64,000 nucleotides of DNA from Croceibacterium mercuriale (GTDB taxonomy: Bacteria; Pseudomonadota; Alphaproteobacteria; Sphingomonadales; Sphingomonadaceae). The notes below the pieces were generated by a model, which had not been told where the DNA came from, ran no database searches, and was given only the letters and a program-made list of their open reading frames with translations. Every line of letters begins with the position of its first letter. Positions within the stretch are counted from its first letter, which is position 1. Of the stretch, positions 27,239-34,542 are shown one piece after another. Where the stretch lies: assembly GCF_000802385.1 (NCBI RefSeq), contig NZ_JTDN01000002.1, positions 310,001-374,000 on the forward strand, given 5' to 3'. The position numbers were made by a program, and so were the translations under genes.

Positions 27239-27925
27239 ATGGCTTACGCTGACCAACAGATGAGCGGCAGTCGCATGGTTGCGATTGTCATCGTTGTCCT
27301 TATCCATCTGGCCATTGGTTATGCCCTCATCACCGGCCTTGCCTATTCGGCTGTCAAGTCGGTGGTCGAGCGCGTGACCACAGTGGATATCGAGGAACCG
27401 CCGCCACCGCCGCCGGAAGAGCCACCGCCACCGCCGCCGGATGAACCCGTGCCGGTAACGGCACCCCCGCCGGTCGCCCCGGCGCCGCCGGTGAATATCG
27501 CGCCGACGCCGCCGACGATCAACACGACCACGGTCATTCCGCCGCCGTCGCCGCCGCGCGTTATCGCACCCCCCCGGGGTCCGGTGACACCGCCGGCACC
27601 TCCGGCACCGCCGGCTGCTCCGTCCCGTGCCCGTGGCGCCACGCCTGACGGCCAGGGCCGCTGGGCTGCCCGGATCCAGGAAAACTATCCGTCGCGGGCG
27701 ATCCGTGACGAGGTCGAAGGCCGGGTGGGCGTCCGCGTCCAGATCGGTGCGAATGGCCGCGTCACCTCGTGCTCCGTCTCGAACTCCAGCGGCTCGTCCG
27801 TCCTGGACGAGGCAGCGTGCGACGGCATGACCCGGTATGCGCGCTACAACCCGGCGCTGGACGATGCCGGCAATCCGACGACCGATACGACGTCGACGAC
27901 CATCGTCTACCAGCTCGACCGCTAG
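27239..27925 (+). CDS. tonB: Energy transducer TonB
   Basis: Links the proton-driven ExbBD motor to outer-membrane receptors. It has 228 residues. One N-terminal membrane anchor lies at about 14-36 (MVAIVIVVLIHLAIGYALI). A periplasm-spanning proline-rich segment follows at about 53-125 (EEPPPPPPEEPPPPPPDEP and PAPPAPPAAPSRARG), then the C-terminal TonB domain at about 140-228 (YPSRAIRDEVEGRVGVRVQI, GANGRVTSCSVSNSSG). First gene of a four-gene operon with exbB and two exbD genes, which would energise receptors such as the one at 48956. Confidence 0.94.
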   Translation: MAYADQQMSGSRMVAIVIVVLIHLAIGYALITGLAYSAVKSVVERVTTVDIEEPPPPPPEEPPPPPPDEPVPVTAPPPVAPAPPVNIAPTPPTINTTTVIPPPSPPRVIAPPRGPVTPPAPPAPPAAPSRARGATPDGQGRWAARIQENYPSRAIRDEVEGRVGVRVQIGANGRVTSCSVSNSSGSSVLDEAACDGMTRYARYNPALDDAGNPTTDTTSTTIVYQLDR

Positions 27926-27963
27926 TTCACCTGTTCAGTTCTTAGAGACAAAGGACCACCCGC

Positions 27964-28773
27964 ATGCTTATCGACATTCTGGCCGCCGCCGGCGGCGAAC
28001 CGGCCAACCAGTTCGGCTTCCTCGAAGCCATGGAACAGGGCGGCGTGATCGCCTGGAGCATCCTGACCGTCCTGGTCATCATGTCCGTCGGCTCGTTCTA
28101 CATCCTGATCACCAAGCTGCTCGAGCAGAACAAGATCATCAGCCAGTACAAGACGGTCCGCGCCAACTTCTGGCGTGCGAACAGCCTTTCGGAAGGCGCC
28201 AGCAAGCTCGACAAGAACAGCGCATGGCGCCAGGTTGTGGACGATGCCCTGGCGGCAGAGGCGCAGCACAGCAAGATGACGGATTCGCTGGAAGCGCATG
28301 ACTGGATGCACGGTTCGCTGGCCCGTTCGGAAGCGGCCATCAACTCCAAGCTGGCGGGCGGCCTGCCGTTCCTCGCCACTGTGGGCGCCACCTCGCCGTT
28401 CGTCGGCCTGCTGGGTACGGTTATCGGCATCTATCGCGCGCTGATCAACATCGGCCTCGCCGGTTCGGCCTCCATCGACAAGGTCGCTGGCCCGGTCGGT
28501 GAAGCACTGATCATGACCGCCATCGGCCTGCTGGTCGCCGTGCCGGCCGTGCTCGCCTACAACTGGCTGCAGTCGCGCAACAAGCGCATCGCCGAGATGC
28601 TGAGCGGCTTCTCGACGGACATCCTGGCCAACATCACCTCGCGAGGCGCGGTGAAGCCGGCCCTGGCCACCACCAAGGCTGCTGCTCCGGCTGCTGCCAT
28701 CAAGGCTCCGGTGTCCTCCACCGCCACCAAGCCGACCACCGCGACGACGACGACGGCCGCGCCGAAGGTCTGA
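27964..28773 (+). CDS. exbB: ExbB proton channel (MotA/TolQ/ExbB family)
   Basis: Forms the pentameric proton channel of the Ton motor. It has 269 residues. The first membrane helix lies at about 32-55 (GVIAWSILTVLVIMSVGSFY). The conserved block around residues 140-165 includes LPFLATVGATSPFVGLLGTV and IGIYRAL, and the last helix lies near residue 180-205 (GEALIMTAIGLLVAVPAVLA). The C-terminus carries an alanine/threonine-rich tail (KAAAPAAAIKAPVSSTATKP) absent from classic ExbB. It begins 38 bases after tonB. Confidence 0.93.
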   Translation: MLIDILAAAGGEPANQFGFLEAMEQGGVIAWSILTVLVIMSVGSFYILITKLLEQNKIISQYKTVRANFWRANSLSEGASKLDKNSAWRQVVDDALAAEAQHSKMTDSLEAHDWMHGSLARSEAAINSKLAGGLPFLATVGATSPFVGLLGTVIGIYRALINIGLAGSASIDKVAGPVGEALIMTAIGLLVAVPAVLAYNWLQSRNKRIAEMLSGFSTDILANITSRGAVKPALATTKAAAPAAAIKAPVSSTATKPTTATTTTAAPKV

Positions 28774-28866
28774 CACGCGGTCCATCGAATGACCCGATGC
28801 GGGGCGGACGGCGTGCGGGCCGCCCGTCCCGCCGGGAAGTCCTAAATACCAGACAGGAACACACAG

Positions 28867-29403
28867 ATGGCAATTTCATCAGGTGGCGGCGGCTCGACGC
28901 CGATGTCGGAAATCAACACCACGCCCCTGGTGGACGTGATGCTGGTTCTCCTGATCATCTTCCTTATCGCCGTTCCCGTCGCCATCCAGACGGTCGAACA
29001 GCTGGAGGTGCCGATCATCGAATCGGTCGAATCCAAGGACAAGGTCGAGAACCTGCTGCTGACGGTCACCACCACCGATGCCGATGGCCGCACGGCCGGG
29101 ACGCAGCGCAGCGGGTTCACCGGTGCTGTCCGCGAAGGCGAATGCCGCGTGTACATCAATAACATCACCCTGGTCACGTCGCAGGAACTGTACGACCAGG
29201 CCTTCGCCAAGCTGGACCGGATCGTGCAGCGCGCTGGCGGTCCGGAGGCCCTGCGGGCCGATCCTGACCTGATCCCGCAGGTGCATATCCGCGGTGACAA
29301 GGATGCGCCGTGGCGCTGCGTGGCGGGCGCCATCTACAACGTGCAGGCGGCCGGCTATCCGACCGTGGGCTTCATTTCCAACCCGGTCGATCCCAACGGT
29401 TGA
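28867..29403 (+). CDS. exbD: ExbD biopolymer transport protein (first copy)
   Basis: Membrane-anchored Ton-motor subunit, 178 residues. The N-terminal segment is MAISSGGGGSTPMSEINTTP. The anchor LVDVMLVLLIIFLIAVPVAI carries the essential Asp. The periplasmic domain is longer than usual, with an insert that includes two cysteines (GECRVYINN and WRCVAGAIYN). The gap of 93 bases after exbB is GC-rich with imperfect inverted repeats. Having two exbD genes is known from Xanthomonas and sphingomonads. Confidence 0.9.
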   Translation: MAISSGGGGSTPMSEINTTPLVDVMLVLLIIFLIAVPVAIQTVEQLEVPIIESVESKDKVENLLLTVTTTDADGRTAGTQRSGFTGAVREGECRVYINNITLVTSQELYDQAFAKLDRIVQRAGGPEALRADPDLIPQVHIRGDKDAPWRCVAGAIYNVQAAGYPTVGFISNPVDPNG

Positions 29404-29429
29404 TCGGGCGTAGCAAGGAGTAACACACC

Positions 29430-29861
29430 ATGGCGATGTCCGGCGGCAAGGACGACGGCGCCCCGATGATGGATATGAACATGACGCCGTTGATCGACGT
29501 CCTGCTCGTGCTCCTCATCATGTTCATCATCACCATTCCGGTGGCCACGCACTCGACCGATATCGATCTGCCGGTGCCCAGCGATGCACCGCAGACCACC
29601 GTCGACCCGATCAAGAACAAGATCGTGCTGACCCAGGCGGGCGAGATCCTGTGGAACGGCGTAGCCATCAACGAAGGCCAGCTGGTCGGCAACCTGCAGG
29701 ACACGCTCAACTTCTCGGTCGAGCCGGAACTGCAGTTCGAGCCCGAAGGCCTCGCCAGCTATGAGCAGTCGGCCAAGGTCCTGAACCTCATCAAGGTTTC
29801 GGGCGTCAGCAAGTTCGGCTTCGTGGGCAACGAACAGTTCCGCGAATTCGACAAGACCTGA
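29430..29861 (+). CDS. exbD: ExbD biopolymer transport protein (second copy)
   Basis: Second ExbD of the operon, 143 residues. MDMNMTPLIDVLLVLLIMFI contains the proton-relay Asp in the anchor, followed by the periplasmic domain (DIDLPVPSDAPQTTVDP, ILWNGVAINEGQL). The C-terminal part is ordinary, and lengths are typical. It follows the first exbD by 26 bases, and a strong terminator closes the operon. Confidence 0.92.
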   Translation: MAMSGGKDDGAPMMDMNMTPLIDVLLVLLIMFIITIPVATHSTDIDLPVPSDAPQTTVDPIKNKIVLTQAGEILWNGVAINEGQLVGNLQDTLNFSVEPELQFEPEGLASYEQSAKVLNLIKVSGVSKFGFVGNEQFREFDKT

Positions 29862-29903
29862 ACCGGTCGATGACAATGCGGTCCTGCTGGATCGCCTGAT
29901 TGA

Positions 29904-29929
29904 GGGGCGGGTCACACCGCCCCTTTTTT
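29904..29929 (+). terminator. Intrinsic terminator of tonB-exbB-exbD-exbD
   Basis: GGGGCGG-GTCACA-CCGCCCC hairpin (29904-29923) followed by six Ts (29924-29929). Confidence 0.9.
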
Positions 29930-29961
29930 GTGCCTGCCATCCGTCTGCGGAGGACGCCGCC

Positions 29962-30885
29962 ATGCCGATCAGCCGCACCATGGGCCCGCGTGAATGGGGC
30001 CTGCTGGCGATTCTGTCCGTGTTGTGGGGCGGGTCGTTCTTCTTCATCGGGGTCGCGCTCCGTGGCCTGCCGCCGCTGACGCTGGTGCTCGCCCGCGTTG
30101 CGCTGGGCAGCCTGGTCCTGTTCGCCGTCCTGCGCGTGACCGGGGGCGCGCTGCCGCGCGGCTGGCGGGTGTGGCGCGTGCTCGGCGCCATCGCGCTGCT
30201 GAACAATGTGGTGCCCTTCACCCTGCTGACCTGGAGCCAGACGCAGATCGCCAGCGGCCTGGCTTCCATCCTCAACGCCACCACCCCGCTATGGGGCGTG
30301 CTGGTGGCGCATCTGTCCACCACGGACGAGCGGGCGACGCCCGGCCGGCTGGCGGGCGTGGCGCTCGGTTTTGCCGGCGTGGTGCTGATGATCGGCGGCG
30401 ACGCGCTGGCGGGCCTGGGCGGTGCAGCGCTGGCGCAAGGTGCCTGCCTGCTGGCGACGCTCTGCTATGCGCTGGCGGGCATTCAGGGCCGGCAGATGAA
30501 GGCGCTGGGAGTCGCGCCGATCTCGGCCGCCTGCGGCCAGCTTGCCTGTTCCGCCGCGGTGCTGCTGCTGCCTGTGCTGCTGGTGGACATGCCCTGGCGC
30601 CTGCCGCCGCCCGCCCCGGCAGTATGGGGCGCGCTGGCGGGGCTGGTGCTGCTGTCCACCGCGCTCGCCTTTGTCCTCTATTACCGTCTGCTGGCGACGG
30701 CGGGCGCGACCAATCTCCTGCTCGTCACCTTCCTGATCCCCGTCACCGCCATCGCGCTGGGCGCGCTGTTCCTGGGCGAGGTGCTGCAGCCCCGCCATGG
30801 TGCCGGCCTGGCTTTCCTGGCGGCAGGGCTGGCCGCGATCGACGGCCGCCTGCCGCGCATGGCGTGGCGCCGCCTGCGTCGCTGA
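29962..30885 (+). CDS. EamA/DMT-family transporter
   Basis: Inner-membrane drug/metabolite exporter, 307 residues with ten predicted helices in two EamA repeats. The first repeat starts LLAILSVLWGGSFFFIGVAL, the second near residue 150 (LAQGACLLATLCYALAGIQG), with the signature LLVTFLIPVTAIALGALFLGE near residue 255. The substrate is unknown. GGAGGA lies 8 bases before the ATG. It converges with the SulP gene 15 bases away. Confidence 0.88.
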   Translation: MPISRTMGPREWGLLAILSVLWGGSFFFIGVALRGLPPLTLVLARVALGSLVLFAVLRVTGGALPRGWRVWRVLGAIALLNNVVPFTLLTWSQTQIASGLASILNATTPLWGVLVAHLSTTDERATPGRLAGVALGFAGVVLMIGGDALAGLGGAALAQGACLLATLCYALAGIQGRQMKALGVAPISAACGQLACSAAVLLLPVLLVDMPWRLPPPAPAVWGALAGLVLLSTALAFVLYYRLLATAGATNLLLVTFLIPVTAIALGALFLGEVLQPRHGAGLAFLAAGLAAIDGRLPRMAWRRLRR

Positions 30886-30900
30886 GGCCGGCGCGACCTG

Positions 30901-32388
30901 TCAGTGCGGCGTGGCGCCCAGTTCCACCCCGGTGCGGTCGTGCAGGGCGAAGCGGTCGACTATGTCGGCGCTGGCCCGGTTGTAGCCGATCACCTGCACT
31001 GTCGCCCCGTCCCGCCGCAGCCGGGCGACGATCCTGTCCAGCGCACCCACGGCGGAAATGTCCCAGAAATGCGCGGCGGACACGTCGATGGTGACCGGCA
31101 CGGCAGCTTCCGTGGCGAAGGCGCGGGTAAACCTGTCGGCGGAGGCGAAGAAGATCTGCCCGGTGACGCGATAGGTTACGCCCGTGCCTGCCTGCTCCCG
31201 CTCCACCGCGAACATCCGCTGCACCTTGCCGGCGAAGAAGATGCCCGACAGCAGCACGCCCGCCAGCACGCCCAGCGACAGGTCGCGGGTGCCGACCACC
31301 ACCACCACCGTGGTCAGCATCACGATCGACGAGGTCGGCGGATGGCGGCGGAGGTTGGGAATGGAGTTCCAGCTGAAGGCGCCGATCGACACCATGATCA
31401 TCACCGCCACGAGCGCCGCCATCGGCACCTGCCCGACCAGCGGGCCCAGCACCGTCAGCAGGAACAGCAGGAAGGCGCCGGTCGCGAAGGTCGAAAGGCG
31501 CCCTCGCCCGCCGGAAGTGACGTTGATGATCGACTGGCCGATCACCGCGCAGCCGCCCATGCCGCCCAGCAGCGCGGCCACGATGTTGGCCCCGCCCTGC
31601 CCGGCGCACTCGCGCTGCTTGTCGCTGTCCGTGTCGGTCATGTCGTCCAGGATCTGCGCGGTCAGCAATGATTCGAGCAGGCCCACGGCAGCCATCGCCA
31701 GCGAGTAGGGGGCGATGATCCGCAGCGTCTCCCACGTCAGCGGCACCTGCGGCAGGGTCAGCACCGGCAGACCGTCGGGCAGCAGGCCCATGTCGCCCAC
31801 CCGGGTCACCGGCAGCGCCAGGGTGATGGACAGCACGCTCAGCACCACGACCGCGACCAACGTCGACGGGACGGCGGTGGTGAGGCGCGGCAGCAGGTAG
31901 ATGATCGCCAGCCCGCCCGCGACCAGCGCATAGGTATGCCAGCTGACATCCGTCAGCTGCGGCAGTTGCGCCAGCAGCACCAGGATCGCCAGTGCATTGA
32001 CGAAGCCGGTGATGACGGAGCGGGAGACGAACTGCATCAGCAGATGCAGCCGCGCGGCACCGGCGGCGATCTGGATCAGGCCCATCAGGATCGTGGCGGC
32101 GAACAGGTAATCCACCCCATGATCGCGCACCAGCGGCGTCACCAGCACGGCCACGGCGGCCGTTGCGGCGGAGATCATGCCCGGCCGCCCGCCGATGAAG
32201 GCGATGACCATGGCGATCGTGACGGAGGCATACAGGCCGACCCGCGGATCGACCCCGGCGATGATGGAAAAACCGATCGCCTCTGGGATCAGTGCGAGGG
32301 CGACGACGATGCCGGCCATGACGTCGCGGCGCGCGGCCGTGAGGTCCGTGAACCATTCACGGCGGTACGTTGGAAAATCGAAGGACAT
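30901..32388 (-). CDS. SulP-family anion transporter with STAS domain
   Basis: Inner-membrane permease for sulfate, bicarbonate or a similar anion. It has 495 residues from [13 protein letters not shown] at 32388, with a GTG at 32409 as alternative. The membrane domain (about 20-375) includes [20 protein letters not shown] and [20 protein letters not shown]. The C-terminal STAS domain (about 395-490) has [20 protein letters not shown], the anti-sigma-antagonist-like regulatory fold. Substrate cannot be told. The gene is monocistronic as far as visible. Confidence 0.9.
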   Translation of the reverse strand: MSFDFPTYRREWFTDLTAARRDVMAGIVVALALIPEAIGFSIIAGVDPRVGLYASVTIAMVIAFIGGRPGMISAATAAVAVLVTPLVRDHGVDYLFAATILMGLIQIAAGAARLHLLMQFVSRSVITGFVNALAILVLLAQLPQLTDVSWHTYALVAGGLAIIYLLPRLTTAVPSTLVAVVVLSVLSITLALPVTRVGDMGLLPDGLPVLTLPQVPLTWETLRIIAPYSLAMAAVGLLESLLTAQILDDMTDTDSDKQRECAGQGGANIVAALLGGMGGCAVIGQSIINVTSGGRGRLSTFATGAFLLFLLTVLGPLVGQVPMAALVAVMIMVSIGAFSWNSIPNLRRHPPTSSIVMLTTVVVVVGTRDLSLGVLAGVLLSGIFFAGKVQRMFAVEREQAGTGVTYRVTGQIFFASADRFTRAFATEAAVPVTIDVSAAHFWDISAVGALDRIVARLRRDGATVQVIGYNRASADIVDRFALHDRTGVELGATPH

Positions 32389-32485
32389 TGCGGTTCCATG
32401 ACCGGGCACACCACGCCTTCGCGGCGCAGCTTCTCATCGGTCTGTCAGTGCGATGTTATCCGGCGGATCGGCGGCCGGAATAGCC

Positions 32486-32504
32486 ACCCGGTCTTGCACC
32501 GGGT
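32486..32504. repeat. Inverted repeat between GST and SulP genes
   Basis: ACCCGGT-CTTGC-ACCGGGT, 7-bp perfect arms in the 179-base gap upstream of the SulP start. No T-run follows, so it may be an operator or a weak hairpin. Confidence 0.5.
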
Positions 32505-32567
32505 CCATGCGATTGGCCGCGCCATAGCCGATCGACGCCATCCACCGCAACCGGCAAGGCGCCGATG

Positions 32568-33299
32568 CTACCCCGCAGCGTCGAGTTCGGGATAATGGCG
32601 GAAGATGCCGTCCTCGTTGAAGGCCTGCCGCCGGTCGGAGGCAAGATAGGCGGCCACACCCGGCAGCGCCGCCACCGCCGCGCGCATGCGGGCGAGCGCG
32701 GGATAGTCGCCGCGCAAGGCCGCCATCCGCTGCGGGAAGGCATAATCGAGCCCTTCGAGCAGCTGGAACAGGCTGGTATCGACGTGGCTCCAGGCGGCGC
32801 CCGTCATGAACGGGCCGCCGGCAGCCGACAGCGCTTCTTCGAAGTGGTCCAGGAACTTGGGCATCCGTTCCGCCCGGAACTCCGCTGCGCGGCGGGCGGC
32901 GGCGTCCTTCTGGTCGTCATAGTACAGCGCGTTGGCGAGCGGGTGATGCGTGGCGTGGACCTCCGCCACCATGTCCGTGATGTCGAGCTGCAGCTGCGTC
33001 AGTTCCAGCTGCAGCGGGAAGGTGTCGCCGGCGAAATCATGCTTGTGCGCCAGATAGGTGACGATGTGCGCCACCTGCCCGATCACCAGCGTACCGCCGC
33101 CATCCGCCATGTCCGTATCGACCAGGTAGGGCGGGGCGAAGGGCCGGATACCGCTGCGGCCCTGCAGATCCTGCATCAGCGCCTCGGCCCCGGCCTCGCA
33201 CCCCTTGTCGGCATAGGGCTGGCCCGCCGCCTCCAGGGCCAGCCGGACGAATTCGCCGCGTCCCGGCAGGCCGGGCCAGTACCACAATTCATATGCCAC
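32568..33299 (-). CDS. Glutathione S-transferase-like protein
   Basis: A 243-residue protein with a thioredoxin-like N-domain (YELWYWPGLPGRGEFVRLAL) and an all-helical C-domain from about residue 95. LVIGQVAHIVTYL marks the cis-Pro/Ser glutathione-site region, although the usual SNAI motif is replaced by IGQVAHI. The GTG start at 33299 is chosen for CCGGAG 8 bases upstream. The longer frame upstream is not family-like. The catalytic residue is not certain, probably Tyr in the YELWYW segment. Confidence 0.78.
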   Translation of the reverse strand: MAYELWYWPGLPGRGEFVRLALEAAGQPYADKGCEAGAEALMQDLQGRSGIRPFAPPYLVDTDMADGGGTLVIGQVAHIVTYLAHKHDFAGDTFPLQLELTQLQLDITDMVAEVHATHHPLANALYYDDQKDAAARRAAEFRAERMPKFLDHFEEALSAAGGPFMTGAAWSHVDTSLFQLLEGLDYAFPQRMAALRGDYPALARMRAAVAALPGVAAYLASDRRQAFNEDGIFRHYPELDAAG

Positions 33300-33472
33300 G
33301 ATCGGTCTCCGGAACGGGGGTCCTGTCAGCGCAAGCCGCATGGCCCGCGCCTGGTTCCCGCTGGCAACCCGTCCGATGCCGCGCACGCTTGCCGGTGTCT
33401 CGGGGAAACCAACTGGCCCGCGCTAACTTGTTGTATCGACAGGGCCGGCATGCCGGCTGTGCAGGAGAGTTC

Positions 33473-34294
33473 ATGACACGTGACCTGAAGATCGGCGCCC
33501 CGCTGGCCCTTGCCGGGCTGGGCGCACTGGCCGCCGGCGCCTGGGCCATCGGCCGGGCACGGCACGGGGCCCGCCGCGGCACCCGCGCCTTTCACCCCAC
33601 CAACACGCTGAAGAGCATCGGGGAGGACATCTGGATTGTCGATGGAGAGCCGATCACGGCCATGGGCCTGACGGTGCCGGTGCGGATGACGGTGATCCGG
33701 CTGACCGACGGTACCGTGCTGCTGCACTCCCCCATCCGCCATTCGCCCGCTCTGGCGCAGGCAATCGCCGGGCTGGGCCGGGTGCGCCATCTGCTGGCCC
33801 CCACCACCGCGCACTGGCAATATCTTGGCGAATGGCAGCGCGCCTTCCCCGGGGCGGTCACCTGGGCGGTGCGGGGGCTGCGCGACCGGGTGCAGGTGCG
33901 CAAGTCCGGCATCCGGCTGGATCGTGATCTGGGCGACACGGCACCGGCCGAATGGTCGGGCGAGATCCGCCAGGGCTTGGTGCGTGGTATGGGCCTGCAC
34001 GAGGCGTGGTTCTTCCACGAGCCGAGCCGGACGCTGGTGCTGACCGACCTGATCGAGAACCTGGATCCCGCCCGGCTGCCGCCGGTCACCGCGGCGGCGG
34101 CGCGGCTGGCGCGGGCGACGGTCGCCCGCCCGGCGCTGCATGTGCGCACCGCGATCCTGCTGGGCGGTCAGCAGGCGAAGGGCGACATCCGTACCATGGT
34201 GGCGCTGGCGCCGGACAAGGTGGTGTTCGCCCATGGTGCCTGGTTCGCCGCCGACGGCGCATCCCGCCTGAACCGCGCCTTCGCCTGGCTGTAG
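33473..34294 (+). CDS. DUF4336 family protein
   Basis: A 273-residue protein with an N-terminal hydrophobic segment (IGAPLALAGLGALAAGAWAI), then a metallo-beta-lactamase-like DUF4336 domain. Family stretches: EDIWIVDGEPITAMGLTVPV, LLHSPIRHSPALAQAI, LLAPTTAHWQYLGEWQRAFP and VLTDLIENL. The metal-binding HxHxDH motif of true metallo-beta-lactamases is not intact, so activity is unclear. Divergent from the GST. A 14-bp palindrome GCCGGCATGCCGGC lies 16-29 bases before the start. Confidence 0.75.
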   Translation: MTRDLKIGAPLALAGLGALAAGAWAIGRARHGARRGTRAFHPTNTLKSIGEDIWIVDGEPITAMGLTVPVRMTVIRLTDGTVLLHSPIRHSPALAQAIAGLGRVRHLLAPTTAHWQYLGEWQRAFPGAVTWAVRGLRDRVQVRKSGIRLDRDLGDTAPAEWSGEIRQGLVRGMGLHEAWFFHEPSRTLVLTDLIENLDPARLPPVTAAAARLARATVARPALHVRTAILLGGQQAKGDIRTMVALAPDKVVFAHGAWFAADGASRLNRAFAWL

Positions 34295-34542
34295 GATCAG
34301 GGCGCAGGGATCACAGCAGCGTGGCGATGTGGTCGACCTGCGCCCTGAACTCCGGAAACGGCGTCAGCTGTTCCGCGGGGATCGCCGCGTAAACGGCGTA
34401 GCAGGCGGTGACGTATTCCGTCAGGCTGACCGGACGGTACGACGCTCCGGCGCGGAACTGGTACTGCCCGGCAACTCGAATGCATGCGCGCTTGGTAGTC
34501 CGGACGGGGCGGACATCACAAGAGCTCCGGGACCCGGCCCGC

